The notes beneath the pieces are model-generated. The model ran no database searches. It had not been told where the DNA came from and worked only from the letters and a program-made list of their open reading frames with translations. Below, one piece after another: positions 34,578 through 44,862 of a stretch of 64,000 nt of DNA (within the stretch, counting starts at the first letter, position 1; every line of letters starts with the position of its first letter). The stretch is from CAZSMK01 sp964608095 (GTDB taxonomy: Bacteria; Sumerlaeota; Sumerlaeia; MWCT01; JAGHBZ01), in NCBI GenBank assembly GCA_964608095.1, contig CAZSMK010000068.1:62001-126000 (forward strand). Direction: 5' to 3'. The translations under genes were made by a program, and so were the position numbers.

Positions 34578-35849
34578 TCAACGCCCCGGAGGGCGGGTAG
34601 GCTTCTTGTCCCGTTCGCGACATGGAAGAATAATCCTGAACGTGGTTCCTTGCCCCGGAGAAGAGGATACAGAAATTTCTCCGCCGAGCTCATCAACGAT
34701 ATTTTTACATATGTAGAGCCCGAGACCCGCTGCTTCGGAACTGTCGCGGGTACTGAAAAAGGGCGTGAAAAGCTCCGATAAATGTTCCGATTTAATTCCC
34801 GGTCCAGTATCCTTGATTTCAATCATAATCTTCCCTTTGCTGAACGACGTGGAAAGAAACAAGTCGCCTTTGCCGCCCATGGCCTGGTACGCGTTGAGTA
34901 TTATGTTCGAGAACAGCTGAATTAACTTATAGGGGTTGGCATATATCGGCGGTATGCCATCGGCAAAATGTTTGACCACCTCGATATTTTGCCGCTCGTA
35001 GCGCACAAGGTTGGCTGAACGGGAGAGCATGTCGTTAATGTCCACAAACTCTTCCTGCTCGTCTGAAGCTCGAACGAAGCGCTCTATTCCCAATTCGTTC
35101 AATATCGAAAAAAAGAGGTGCACTTGTTGCTGCAACCCTTGAAACGTCTCTTTCAATTCATCCCGTGTCGCCACTTCTTTTCTCTCAAGCATATCGCCGA
35201 TCTCTTGTTTGATATTCAGCACCGGTTTCTTGATATCGTGAAAAATATTGGCGGTCAGTTGTCCGGCAAGAGCCAGCCGTTCAAGCCGCAGCAATTCCTG
35301 ATCTTTCTCTTTTAGCGCAATTGTGGCGGCGGTTATAACCTCCTGTTGCCGATAGACACGAACAAGAAGCACGGCAAGCGAGACAATAAGAAGCACGGCA
35401 AAACTAATAATAGCGAACTTTATCCCGTTTAGAAGCGCCTCGTTGAGCTTGAGATAGAGGACTCCATAGTCCTCGCCGTTGGAAGAAAGAACCACTCGTC
35501 GCCAGCCGCTCTCGATCAATTCCTTTTTCCATTGAGGATTAATCGCTGCAAGATAAAAGGGATAAACCGTAATTTCTCTATCCGGCTTGAGCATCTTGGC
35601 AACCACAATATCGTTGATATAGATATTCCTGTTTCGTCGCGCAAGATATTCGATCTGGGAAAACTTTATCCTTACATCCTCCGGGCTTTTGAGCACCTCT
35701 TCCTGGCTGAATAATGCAGACGTACTCTGTATAGCGGTTCGGAGATCCTTGTCGAAACGTGTTTTCAGCCAGATTAGAACCGCCAGACCGAAAAACAAGA
35801 ATACGATATTGGCTACAAAAATCGGAATATTTCGTCGCTCATACGTCAT
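34578..35849 (-). CDS. Orphan membrane sensor histidine kinase
   Basis: The 423-residue protein has two transmembrane segments (about 8-27 and 144-165) around a 115-residue sensory domain outside the membrane. The H-box histidine is H204 in NIFHDIKKP, followed by the N-box QLFSNIILNAYQAM, G1 IEIKDTGPGI and G2 AAGLGLYICKNIV. It should autophosphorylate and pass phosphate to a response regulator, but none is encoded in the window. The sensory domain lacks a named fold I can identify. The solute-binding protein gene follows 100 bases downstream in the same direction. Confidence 0.9.
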   Translation of the reverse strand: MTYERRNIPIFVANIVFLFFGLAVLIWLKTRFDKDLRTAIQSTSALFSQEEVLKSPEDVRIKFSQIEYLARRNRNIYINDIVVAKMLKPDREITVYPFYLAAINPQWKKELIESGWRRVVLSSNGEDYGVLYLKLNEALLNGIKFAIISFAVLLIVSLAVLLVRVYRQQEVITAATIALKEKDQELLRLERLALAGQLTANIFHDIKKPVLNIKQEIGDMLERKEVATRDELKETFQGLQQQVHLFFSILNELGIERFVRASDEQEEFVDINDMLSRSANLVRYERQNIEVVKHFADGIPPIYANPYKLIQLFSNIILNAYQAMGGKGDLFLSTSFSKGKIMIEIKDTGPGIKSEHLSELFTPFFSTRDSSEAAGLGLYICKNIVDELGGEISVSSSPGQGTTFRIILPCRERDKKPTRPPGR

Positions 35850-36019
35850 GGTAGCTATACTCTTTTTACCATTTGAATAATTTTTCCATCAAGGTTTTAT
35901 TGGGTTTCGAGATAACGCCTCATCAATAGGTCGATGAGTCCTGTAACGACAGAGCTGTAGAGTTGATCGTCTCACTATGCATGTTAGAATAAAGTTTGGA
36001 CGCAGGAGGAACGGACAGA

Positions 36020-37213
36020 TCATGCGTGCGTGGTTTCATCGCTGCTTTTTCGTTCGCTTCGGAGGATAGCGAGCATCTGTTGAGCCGCGCGGTCAGACGC
36101 GCCGGGTCCACCCATCTTCTCTTTTATCTTTTTCATCTCGTGTTTTATTGCGATGAGCATCTCCGGGTCATCGAGCATCTCGAGGACTTTCCTCGATATA
36201 TTCTGGGCGGTGGCTTCATTCTGGATAAGTTCCGGTACCAACATCTCACCCGCAACTATGTTTACCAATCCGATATAGGGTAGGTTAACAAGGCTTTTTG
36301 CAATCATGTAGCTGAGAAAAGAACCCTTGTAAATAATAACCATAGGGCAGCCGAGAAAGGCGGTCTCGAGCGTCGCCGTTCCCGATGCAACAATTGCGAA
36401 ATCCATGGCGCTCCGCACATTATAACGATACTGGTCGACTACCTTGATCGGCACCTCTGCACGAGCAAGGTCGTACTCCAGAAGTGTCCGCTTTATTGTC
36501 GACGCCCGTGGGATAACAAACTGTATATCCTTCCTCTTTTGATAGATTAAGTCCGCTGCCTGAACCATTATATCGAGATGACGTTTTACCTCAGATTTTC
36601 GACTGCCCGGCAGAATACCTATTAATTTTTTCCCCGGATCGAAATCAAAATATTTGAATACTTCATCTTTGGTCATGGTAAGATTCATTATGTCAAGAAG
36701 TGGATGACCTACATAGGATACATCCACCCCCTCCTGTTCGAAAAATGAAACTTCAAAGGGAAGAACGACAAAGACTTTATCGACAAATTGTGCGATTTTT
36801 TTGACTCGCCCTTTTGCCCACGCCCATACTTGTGGCGCAATATAGTAGAACACTTTGATTCCGAGCTCGTGCGCGATACGCGCAATACGTAAATTGAATC
36901 CCGGATAATCAATAAGAATCACGGCATCCGGGCGCTCTTTCTCGAGGAATTCGGCGGTGGAGTTAAGCACTCGTTTGAGCGCGAAATACTTGGTCACGAC
37001 TTCCACAAATCCTACGATTGCGAGTTTTTCAACTATATTGCAAAGCAGTTTCACCCCCGCACGCTCTAGCTGTTCGCCGCCAAGTCCATAAAATTCCGCC
37101 TCGGGTGAATGTGACAGGAGTGCCCTGACAAGGTTGCTCCCATGCAGGTCACCTGAATTTTCACCCGCAATAATAAAAATTTTAAAGTTCTTCTTCTCTG
37201 GTGTGGAGTTCAT
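36020..37213 (-). CDS. lpxB: Lipid-A-disaccharide synthase
   Basis: The 397-residue GT19 enzyme joins UDP-2,3-diacylglucosamine and 2,3-diacylglucosamine-1-phosphate. It contains GENSGDLHGSNLVRAL near residue 18 and the C-terminal NIVAGEMLVPELIQNEAT, which are typical of LpxB. This supports an outer membrane with lipid A. The start overlaps the upstream oxidoreductase gene by 32 bases, and the surface-polysaccharide genes upstream are on the same strand, so they may form one transcript. Confidence 0.96.
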   Translation of the reverse strand: MNSTPEKKNFKIFIIAGENSGDLHGSNLVRALLSHSPEAEFYGLGGEQLERAGVKLLCNIVEKLAIVGFVEVVTKYFALKRVLNSTAEFLEKERPDAVILIDYPGFNLRIARIAHELGIKVFYYIAPQVWAWAKGRVKKIAQFVDKVFVVLPFEVSFFEQEGVDVSYVGHPLLDIMNLTMTKDEVFKYFDFDPGKKLIGILPGSRKSEVKRHLDIMVQAADLIYQKRKDIQFVIPRASTIKRTLLEYDLARAEVPIKVVDQYRYNVRSAMDFAIVASGTATLETAFLGCPMVIIYKGSFLSYMIAKSLVNLPYIGLVNIVAGEMLVPELIQNEATAQNISRKVLEMLDDPEMLIAIKHEMKKIKEKMGGPGASDRAAQQMLAILRSERKSSDETTHA

Positions 37214-38162
37214 CCAACCGTTCCTGAATCATATTCGATATCTGTATCGCCACTTGCAAGGCGCCCATTGCTTGTTTCCCATCAACAAGGGGACATCCCC
37301 CGGAAATCACACACGATACGAAATGTTCAAGTTCAAGCTTTAACGGCTCGCTTTTGTGAATACGGACCTTGTTGTGGACGATTTTGGCAGCCGGCATGCC
37401 GGGTTCCGGTTCCTCCACCGGAAGCTTCTTATAGACGTCCATCGATTGCTTCCGATAATCGAGGGAAATATACGTGTCTTTTTGAAAAATACGTATTTTT
37501 CGCATATCGCGATGCGCTACCCGGCTGACCGTAATATTCGCCGTACACCCGCTTTCAAACAGAATTCTGGCATTTGCGATGTCTTCTTTTTCGGTAAGCA
37601 CGGGAACACCTACTGCATCAATCGACTTAATGTGCGAGTTTACGATTCGAAGGATAATATCAATATCATGGATCATGAGATCCATAACCACGCCGATATC
37701 TTTTACCCGTGGTTGAAATCCCCCAAGCCGATGCACTTCAACGAACATCGGGGTGGTAACCACTTCTTTCAGCCGTTGAACCGCAACATTAAAATGTTCA
37801 ATGTGGCCGACTTGAAGTACCTTGCTTTTGCGGTTAGCGATCTCTACCAGTTCCCCCGCTTCCTCGAGAGTCGTCGTGATTGGTTTTTCCACCAATACGT
37901 GTTTATCATGTTCGAGAAAAAATTTGGCAATTTCGTAATGTGAAATTGTAGGAACCGCGATACTTACCGCATCTACCTTCTCAAGCACCGCCTTATGGTC
38001 AAAAAACGGTGTGGTCTTGTATTGATGAGCAATCTGGCGGGCTCGTTGCTTGTTAATATCTACGACCCCGATCAGGTTGCACCGTTCGTCCTCCGAAAAA
38101 ATGCGGGCATGATGTTGACCCAGATTCCCCACACCCACCACGGCTATGTTCGGCTTTTCCAT
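37182..38162 (-). CDS. Gfo/Idh/MocA-family oxidoreductase
   Basis: The 326-residue protein has the N-terminal Rossmann motif VVGVGNLGQHHARIF (residues 8-22), the LVEKPITT motif, and the C-terminal GFO_IDH_MocA domain. Its partner genes are lpxB (overlapping by 32 bases) and a polyprenyl-phosphate sugar transferase. Members next to lipid A genes include GnnA, which oxidises UDP-GlcNAc at C3 toward diamino-lipid A; that role is a guess from context. No GnnB aminotransferase is in the window. Confidence 0.87.
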   Translation of the reverse strand: MEKPNIAVVGVGNLGQHHARIFSEDERCNLIGVVDINKQRARQIAHQYKTTPFFDHKAVLEKVDAVSIAVPTISHYEIAKFFLEHDKHVLVEKPITTTLEEAGELVEIANRKSKVLQVGHIEHFNVAVQRLKEVVTTPMFVEVHRLGGFQPRVKDIGVVMDLMIHDIDIILRIVNSHIKSIDAVGVPVLTEKEDIANARILFESGCTANITVSRVAHRDMRKIRIFQKDTYISLDYRKQSMDVYKKLPVEEPEPGMPAAKIVHNKVRIHKSEPLKLELEHFVSCVISGGCPLVDGKQAMGALQVAIQISNMIQERLDELHTREEEL

Positions 38163-38232
38163 CTCTGTATACCTCGCTTCTTAACCAAATCTTGTCGTTC
38201 TTCCGCTTTTCCCTACCGGTGTAGCGCCGGCT

Positions 38233-39621
38233 TTAAAACGCACCTTTTCCAAAAAGTACCACCGGTATCGTTTTTAACAATATACTGACATCAAGCAGGA
38301 GCGACTGGTTTCGGATATAGTAAAAATCGTATTCCAGATTCAGGTAAAGAGGGAGATTTTTTCTTCCTGCAATTTGCCACAGACCGGTGATACCCGGTTT
38401 CACCTCGAGGCGACGCTTCTGCCATGCCTCGTAACGATCGACAATAAAGGGCATTTCCGGGCGGGGTCCTACCATACTCATATCGCCTCTAAGGACATTC
38501 ACGAGCTGCGGAACCTCATCGAGACTGGTTTTCCTGAGAAATCGTCCAAACCTCGTAATGCGTGGGTCTTCAGGATTTTCCGGCGCCTCTTCATAGGGAT
38601 TGACGTTGTTATGCATGGTGCGGAATTTGTACATTATAAACGTCTTTCCGTCTTTGCCGATACGTTTCTGTTTAAAGATGACAGGACCCCTCGAATCGAT
38701 ACGAATTATGGCTGCCGCAATAAGAGAGGGTATTAAAAATACTACCGACAGCAGGCCCGCGACAAAGAGATCGAGTAGGCGCTTGACAATCGCCTGCCAC
38801 GGGGAAAGTCCTCCAGCCGGCACCTGTACTATGGGTACTTCATCCACTTCATCAATCTTGACCGAACTCGTGAGCACACCGAACATATCGGAGACAACGC
38901 GGAAATCTACCCCTGTTGACTCACATTTCATTATTATATTGATCAAATCATGTGAGGGGAGAGAAGGAATTGCCAGAAATACCTGCTCTATTTGATTGGA
39001 CTTGATAATATTCGGCAACTCCTCGATTGTGCCCAGCACTGATACGCCGTTAATTGCCGCTCCCCTTTTTTGAGGATCGTCATCCACGAAACCCACTACT
39101 TCTATTCCGCTTTCTGGATGAAACACTATCTGGTCTTTGACCTTCTTCCCGGCTGCGCCGGCTCCTACGATTACGACCCTCGTCAATCCTATACCTTTAC
39201 TTAAAAGGCTCCGTTTCAGGTATCGAATATACGACCTGCTAATATAGAGATAAATAAACAACCCCACGGGTGAACAGATTATAACTGACCTGCCGAGTTC
39301 AAGATGCTTGAAAAGAGTGGCGAGCGCAAGAAGACCGATAAGACTCACCAGGGTGGTTTTGAAAATGCGCACCAGCTGGTCAAAACCGGACATTCGCTCC
39401 CGGAAACGGTACAATCCGTAATACGCCGTCACAATTATCCAGAGTGAGAGTACCAGTGGTGTTGCGGTGAGATAGGGCTGAATGGGATTAATCATCTTGT
39501 TGAAAAAGGTATTCAATTCCCGGCGAAGAACATAGCTGCCAAGCCAGATACCGAGAAAAAATACCAGGTCAACTATAATCAAGATAAAAGGAAATGATTT
39601 CGATTTCCAGAACGCTTTCAT
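38233..39621 (-). CDS. Polyprenyl-phosphate glycosylphosphotransferase (WcaJ/PssY-type)
   Basis: The 462-residue protein has four N-terminal transmembrane segments, a Rossmann-like CoA-binding domain ([17 protein letters not shown]), a fifth membrane segment ([16 protein letters not shown]) and the C-terminal bacterial sugar transferase domain with [14 protein letters not shown] and VGPRPEMP. It transfers a sugar phosphate from a nucleotide sugar to undecaprenyl phosphate, starting a surface polysaccharide. It begins with a TAATG overlap with the secreted protein gene upstream. No polymerase or flippase is adjacent. Confidence 0.95.
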   Translation of the reverse strand: MKAFWKSKSFPFILIIVDLVFFLGIWLGSYVLRRELNTFFNKMINPIQPYLTATPLVLSLWIIVTAYYGLYRFRERMSGFDQLVRIFKTTLVSLIGLLALATLFKHLELGRSVIICSPVGLFIYLYISRSYIRYLKRSLLSKGIGLTRVVIVGAGAAGKKVKDQIVFHPESGIEVVGFVDDDPQKRGAAINGVSVLGTIEELPNIIKSNQIEQVFLAIPSLPSHDLINIIMKCESTGVDFRVVSDMFGVLTSSVKIDEVDEVPIVQVPAGGLSPWQAIVKRLLDLFVAGLLSVVFLIPSLIAAAIIRIDSRGPVIFKQKRIGKDGKTFIMYKFRTMHNNVNPYEEAPENPEDPRITRFGRFLRKTSLDEVPQLVNVLRGDMSMVGPRPEMPFIVDRYEAWQKRRLEVKPGITGLWQIAGRKNLPLYLNLEYDFYYIRNQSLLLDVSILLKTIPVVLFGKGAF

Positions 39622-40607
39622 TAATACAGCCAGTCTTTTCTTTCCTCTCTTACCGGCATATCATAGTCGGGGACCTCCTCGAAGAAATATTCTTGAAACA
39701 GGGGATCGCCCCGCCTGACTTTTGGACTTTCCGGAAACTTATAATACAACTCAGCCAGCCAATGTCGTGCCTTCTCATGCTGTTCATATATGTAATAATA
39801 CAGCGCATGGCGATAATAGACGTTATCCATAAGTGGGAATTCAGGGTACTTTTCCATAATCTTCTTCATCGGTTGCAGTACGAAGGACTCCGAGGTGGGA
39901 TTGTCCGGACGAGCATCGTTCATTCGATAACCTGCGATGCTATAAAGACAATAAGGCGCGAACACGCTCCTGGGGTATTTTTCCACTACGTTATTGTAAA
40001 CAGGCAAATTCTCTTTACTCGCTTCACCTTTGTTGAGCTCTTGCGCAATATCCTCGTTCTTGAGAAGATCGAACGCCTTCTGGTTCTCTCCCGTACTGTT
40101 TATAATCTCAAACTCAATGGGGGGGAAATTAACCATACGCCCTATTCGATCATTAATACTATAGCGCATTTGCGTAACAAGCCTCATCTTGCCCGGTTCC
40201 GCAGTTAAAAATCCGTCCTGTCCCTTCTCGTCATATACCAGAATGTAACGAATGGTGCATTTCTCACCCACATCCAATTTATAAATGGTCCTGGGATAAA
40301 GAGCGATACGGAACGGACCTGTGTACTGAAATGGAAACCGTTCCGGCCGATACACCATGATCTCGAAGTCCGATGTTGGGCTCAAGACCGAGGCAAATTG
40401 GATGAATTCACCGGAGATATTTTTTACCAGTATATCGAGAATGACAGGCTCGCCCTGTACATATCTCGTTTTATTGGTCTTTAATCCTAATTCCACGTAT
40501 TGTTCCACACTTTCTTCTGATGGTTGTGGAACGACGGGTTGTGCTGATGAAAAAACAACCACGAGCATGCAACTCAATACCATGCACAACGTTCGAACTT
40601 TACTCAT
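39621..40607 (-). CDS. Secreted protein of unknown function with TPR-like C-terminus
   Basis: The 328-residue protein has a signal peptide (hydrophobic 6-22, cleavage near SSA|QP). Residues about 30-170 look like a beta-sandwich (KTNKTRYVQGEPVILDILVKNISGE..), and the C-terminal half has helical repeats like tetratricopeptides (YPRSVFAPYCLYSIAGYR, YEQHEKARHWLAELYYKFP). I recognise no family. Its TAA stop overlaps the ATG of the sugar transferase by one base, which ties its expression to polysaccharide initiation. Confidence 0.75.
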   Translation of the reverse strand: MSKVRTLCMVLSCMLVVVFSSAQPVVPQPSEESVEQYVELGLKTNKTRYVQGEPVILDILVKNISGEFIQFASVLSPTSDFEIMVYRPERFPFQYTGPFRIALYPRTIYKLDVGEKCTIRYILVYDEKGQDGFLTAEPGKMRLVTQMRYSINDRIGRMVNFPPIEFEIINSTGENQKAFDLLKNEDIAQELNKGEASKENLPVYNNVVEKYPRSVFAPYCLYSIAGYRMNDARPDNPTSESFVLQPMKKIMEKYPEFPLMDNVYYRHALYYYIYEQHEKARHWLAELYYKFPESPKVRRGDPLFQEYFFEEVPDYDMPVREERKDWLY

Positions 40608-40680
40608 ATGCTCACTCCTTTTTTTGATCTTTTTTGCACGAAGGTAATTACAACTTTATAAGACCTTGATAGTATAAGGT

Positions 40681-42675
40681 TCAAGGGGAATTTTTAAGAA
40701 GCGCTTCGAGATTCCGGGCAGCCTGCCGGTTTTGTGGATTGAATTTTAGCACGGTTCGGAATTCTTCTATCGCGTGATCATGTTGCCCATGACGTAGCCA
40801 GTACAATCCGGCTATGTGGTGAGAGTATTCAATATCTGGAAATTTTTCCAGCGCCTTATCCAACAGAGCGTGCGCACGCTCAGCCTCGCCCCTTTCGTCA
40901 TGCGCACGTATTAAATTGAGTATCGGGGGATAGAAGTCATCCGTTCCCTTCAGGATCAATTCCCACAAGTGAATCGCCTCATTCGTGTACCCCAGCTGAT
41001 AGTAGACCTCCGCAGAATTGTTAACCAGGGATACGACCGCTTCAAGCGATTGGTTATATCGGTCAAAGGGTTCTAACAGCTTGTTTTCAATACAATCTCG
41101 AATCAATTCCTCCAGATCATTTATCTTGTCTGTATAAAAACTTTTCGCTACATGTGTAGCGTCACTTGCGACTTCCCAGATTACGGGGGAAACCGGCTTC
41201 AACGAGTAATGTTCGTATAAGCCTGAGTTCAAAACAAATACGCTATCCACAAAAATTCTTTTCTGGGGAAGATAGCGAGCGATATAATCGACCAGGGCGC
41301 TCCTGAAGGTAGGTATGCCTTCCTCGCCAATCTGTTGCCAGATATGCCTCAACTCGCCAAAACCTTTGTGCATCGCCTGGCTGTAGTACGTACCGTAAGG
41401 ATCCAGAACAAGTACATCTGGTCGAGTTCCTTCACACCATTGTTCATAAAGGCAGACGTTCACCGAATTGCCGTTTTCAAGAATGAGGATAGAATCCTGC
41501 GGTAATGGGTCGAGAATTATGTGAGCTGTTTTAGCCGGAAGGGACGTCAATCGCGCCCTTGAACGCTGCTCTCCATTTACTCCAAGATACAATATGTTCG
41601 CTCCGACAAGGAGATATAAAAGACTACGTCTAACTCTTAAATGAAGCGTTCCCACAAGACCTGCAAACCCGAGCATCAAGTAAGAAGGCAGAAAAAAATG
41701 AGGAAGCCATTCTGAATAACGCAGCGAAAAGCAAATATTGACCAAAACAATCCAGAAAGGAACAATCCAGAACTCCATGAAAGAACGCGCACGACGGGAT
41801 GCCGCAAACCCCGTGATTCCCATGACAATGAGAATAACCGGAATCTCGTATCTCGATAGCATAGCAAGTTTGAAAAGACGAAAAGGGAAAAACTCGACTG
41901 GTACTGTTAACTTCCCTCCCCGATACTGTTCGCCGGTTATGTGAGCAAAAAAACGCGGCAGTGTCGCTGGATTTCGCCAAGCAAAGAGCGGTTCACTCCC
42001 GGCTCGGACATGAACGTACGCGAGTAGAAGTAATCCTATCAAAAACGACACCCCACAAAGTAACGCTATCCACGGGATATTTCTCCATTTCTCCCGAATA
42101 ACGATCACAATTAAAAAACCGGGTATATAAAGGGCAAGGGGTAGATAGAGGGAACAGGCAACTGCAAGGGAAAGAAACGAGACCGACAGATGTCGCGCGT
42201 TGTCTTCGAAAAACCATCGCTCGAACCAGTACACTCCGAAGAGAAAAAAGAAGAATGCCGTAGTGTATACTTCCGTAACCGACGAATAATGCCAGAATGA
42301 GGCGCCTGAACCTATGGCGATAATTCCCAACGTAAGAAGAGGTCTGTTTTGTTCCGCGTCTCCATTCTGCAAACAGTAATAGCGTATGACTATATAAAGC
42401 ATAACCAACACCGCTGCTCCCGACAGTGCCGAGATCAACGAGACACGAAACGCAATCGCTCCAAAAGGAAGGAGGGTAAAAAGCTTTCCTATCAACAAAT
42501 AGAGGGGACTGCCAGGCGGATGTACAATACCCAGGAAACGTGCACCAAGGGAAAACTCCCCCGCATCTTTCCAGTACACGCCCGCGGGCATGGTTACAAT
42601 AAAGACGACCAGTGAACATGCAACAATGAATATAAGGAAGGTAATATCGGGAGTATCCTTCAACGACTTGCCCAT
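40681..42675 (-). CDS. DUF2723 polytopic membrane protein with C-terminal TPR repeats
   Basis: The 664-residue protein has about ten transmembrane segments and begins with the DUF2723 pattern AGEFSLGARFLGIVHPPGSPLY, which resembles GT-C glycosyltransferases. A soluble C-terminal part of about 280 residues ends in two or three tetratricopeptide repeats (YYQLGYTNEAIHLWELIL, EFRTVLKFNPQNRQA). Function is unknown; protein or lipid glycosylation is suggested by the fold and by the neighbouring sugar transferase. It lies about 75 bases upstream of the secreted protein gene on the same strand. Confidence 0.85.
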   Translation of the reverse strand: MGKSLKDTPDITFLIFIVACSLVVFIVTMPAGVYWKDAGEFSLGARFLGIVHPPGSPLYLLIGKLFTLLPFGAIAFRVSLISALSGAAVLVMLYIVIRYYCLQNGDAEQNRPLLTLGIIAIGSGASFWHYSSVTEVYTTAFFFFLFGVYWFERWFFEDNARHLSVSFLSLAVACSLYLPLALYIPGFLIVIVIREKWRNIPWIALLCGVSFLIGLLLLAYVHVRAGSEPLFAWRNPATLPRFFAHITGEQYRGGKLTVPVEFFPFRLFKLAMLSRYEIPVILIVMGITGFAASRRARSFMEFWIVPFWIVLVNICFSLRYSEWLPHFFLPSYLMLGFAGLVGTLHLRVRRSLLYLLVGANILYLGVNGEQRSRARLTSLPAKTAHIILDPLPQDSILILENGNSVNVCLYEQWCEGTRPDVLVLDPYGTYYSQAMHKGFGELRHIWQQIGEEGIPTFRSALVDYIARYLPQKRIFVDSVFVLNSGLYEHYSLKPVSPVIWEVASDATHVAKSFYTDKINDLEELIRDCIENKLLEPFDRYNQSLEAVVSLVNNSAEVYYQLGYTNEAIHLWELILKGTDDFYPPILNLIRAHDERGEAERAHALLDKALEKFPDIEYSHHIAGLYWLRHGQHDHAIEEFRTVLKFNPQNRQAARNLEALLKNSP

Positions 42676-42757
42676 CGGTTATATTTGTAAGGGTTCCTAA
42701 ATCTCCTCTCGCGGACTTCGAATGAAAATGAGGATGCGGCGGTACAATAATATGTAC

Positions 42758-43861
42758 TCAGACGATAACCTCTTCAGTTTTTGCGTCAAAGAAATGGGCT
42801 TTATCCATGTCGAACGCAAGGGATTTAACTTCGTCGATTTTTACAGGGACGTGGGCGTCAACTCGAGCGATATAGGGCGTCTTGCCCATAGTCAAATAAA
42901 CATAAATCTCCGCGCCCATCGGCTCCACGATTTCCACTTTCGATTCCACCGCGGCGACGTCCATTTCCGGCTCACCATACCCCCGAACATAAATATCTTC
43001 CGGGCGGATACCGAATGTGACAGGTTTTCCCTCAAATGGACGAAGTTTTTCAAGATATTTGGCGGGAATGGATATGGTGATTTTACCTTCGTTGAAGTAC
43101 ATTCCCCCGTCGCGGCTTTCAATTACTCCATCCATAAAATCCATAGGCGGACTTCCTATAAAACCTGCCACAAATTTATTTACCGGCTGATTGTACAGCG
43201 TAAGAGGATCATCAATTTGGTGAATTATCCCGTCTTTCATAACTGCAATACGGCTGCCCATAGTCATGGCTTCAACCTGATCATGCGTCACATAGATGAC
43301 GGTGGTTTGTAACTGGCTGTGGAGTTTTATCAACTCGGCGCGCATTTGAACGCGGAGTTTCGCATCAAGGTTACTAAGCGGCTCATCGAAGAGAAAGACC
43401 TTGGGTTGTCGCACTATTGCTCTTCCCACGGCGACTCGCTGACGTTGCCCGCCGGACAACGCTTTGGGACGCCGGTCAAGAAGTTCTCCTATTCCCAGTA
43501 TCTCCGCGGCATCACGTACACGCTTATCTATTTCCGTCTTGCTGAATTTTCGTAACTTCAACCCGAATGCCATGTTCTTATACACGGTCATGTGGGGATA
43601 CAACGCATAGTTCTGGAAGACCATCGCGATATCCCTATCTTTCGGGGGTACATCGTTTACTAATCGCTCAGCGATATATATTTCCCCTTCGGTGATTTCT
43701 TCAAGACCGGCAACCATCCTCAAGGTGGTGGACTTCCCGCAGCCGGATGGTCCGACGAGCACAAGAAATTCCTTGTCTTTTATATCGATCTTTACGTTCT
43801 TTACCGCGATGACGTCGCCCGGAAACACTTTTGTAATGTTGTTCAATCTGACCTCAGCCAT
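42758..43861 (-). CDS. ABC transporter ATPase, UgpC/MalK/MsmX type
   Basis: The 367-residue protein contains Walker A GPSGCGKST, the Q-loop VFQNYALYPHMTV, signature LSGGQRQR, Walker B VFLFDEPLSNLDA and H-loop THDQ, followed by a TOBE/regulatory domain (GIRPEDIY). It would energise a carbohydrate importer. No permease or binding protein lies beside it, so it may serve several sugar systems, as MsmX does. It follows accD by seven bases in the same direction, which suggests co-transcription. Confidence 0.95.
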   Translation of the reverse strand: MAEVRLNNITKVFPGDVIAVKNVKIDIKDKEFLVLVGPSGCGKSTTLRMVAGLEEITEGEIYIAERLVNDVPPKDRDIAMVFQNYALYPHMTVYKNMAFGLKLRKFSKTEIDKRVRDAAEILGIGELLDRRPKALSGGQRQRVAVGRAIVRQPKVFLFDEPLSNLDAKLRVQMRAELIKLHSQLQTTVIYVTHDQVEAMTMGSRIAVMKDGIIHQIDDPLTLYNQPVNKFVAGFIGSPPMDFMDGVIESRDGGMYFNEGKITISIPAKYLEKLRPFEGKPVTFGIRPEDIYVRGYGEPEMDVAAVESKVEIVEPMGAEIYVYLTMGKTPYIARVDAHVPVKIDEVKSLAFDMDKAHFFDAKTEEVIV

Positions 43862-43868
43862 GATTTTC

Positions 43869-44744
43869 TTACCTCCATGTAAACTTTGGGCTGCTTGTAT
43901 AGGCTGAAAAAAAGGTAAGTGCGTCGATTATAGTATTCTTTAATTCGTTTCGATTGATGACCATATCTAAAAAGCCGTGTTCGCACACGAATTCCGACAG
44001 TTGAAATCCCTTGGGAAGTATCTGGTTAATTGTCTGCTGAATGACCCGGGGACCTGCAAAGCCGATAAGGGCATCGGGCTCCGCAATGACCAGGTCACCA
44101 AGCGACGCATAGCTCGCCATGACGCCGGCGGTGGTCGGGTGCGTGAGCACCGAGATATAGGGTATCCGTTCTTCAGCGAGCCGGGCGCACGCAATACTCG
44201 TCTTTGCCATCTGCATTAACGAGAGAATCCCCTCCTGCATACGCGCTCCCCCCGATGTATTTACCGTAATAACCGGGATTCGTTCCTCGAGTGCGCGCTC
44301 GAACGCTCGTGTCACTTTCTCGCCCACCACTGATCCCATGCTTCCCCCTATGAATTTGAAGTCCATAACGGCAAGGCTCACTCGATGGCTCCCTATATTC
44401 GCGGTACCCGTTATTACGGCATCGGCAAGTCCTGTCTTTTTCTGACTGTCTTTCAGCCGTTTCGGATATGGTTTTGAATCTACAAAACCCAGTGGATCCG
44501 TCGGATAAATGTCCATATCTTCTTCTACAAACGAGCCCTTCTCCGCCAGCATGGCAATTCGTTCGCGCGCACTCAATCGTTCATGATAATTACATTTCGG
44601 ACATACCTTGAGGTTTTCCTCGAAATCCTTTGCATAAATTATGTTCAGACAATTCTCACACTTATGCCACATCCCATCAGGTATTCTATCGCGCTGGGTC
44701 GGCGGTTGAAGCACCGTGTATTTCTTCTTTTTAAACCAGACCAT
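43869..44744 (-). CDS. accD: Acetyl-CoA carboxylase carboxyltransferase beta subunit
   Basis: The 291-residue protein has the N-terminal zinc ribbon with C29, C32, C48 and C51 (CENC..CPKC) and the carboxyltransferase core with SGGARMQEG and FAGPRVIQQT. With AccA it moves the carboxyl group from biotin to acetyl-CoA for fatty-acid synthesis. accA is not adjacent. The trpA stop lies about 118 bases upstream on the same strand; trpA-accD linkage is common in bacteria. Confidence 0.97.
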   Translation of the reverse strand: MVWFKKKKYTVLQPPTQRDRIPDGMWHKCENCLNIIYAKDFEENLKVCPKCNYHERLSARERIAMLAEKGSFVEEDMDIYPTDPLGFVDSKPYPKRLKDSQKKTGLADAVITGTANIGSHRVSLAVMDFKFIGGSMGSVVGEKVTRAFERALEERIPVITVNTSGGARMQEGILSLMQMAKTSIACARLAEERIPYISVLTHPTTAGVMASYASLGDLVIAEPDALIGFAGPRVIQQTINQILPKGFQLSEFVCEHGFLDMVINRNELKNTIIDALTFFSAYTSSPKFTWR

Positions 44745-44862
44745 AATTCCCTCATGTACTCAAATACAGGATATTCAGGATATTTTCCAAAGGTAATAAA
44801 GTCAAATAAAAGATTATGTGGTGAGAGCGGGTGAGCCAATCCTTGAGAACTATCAGGACTTA

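Noticed and set aside
42724..42733. GAAAATGAGG resembling the right end of the 16.4 kb repeat
   Set aside because: Only ten bases agree and the TCTGACCCC terminus is missing; chance is the simpler explanation.
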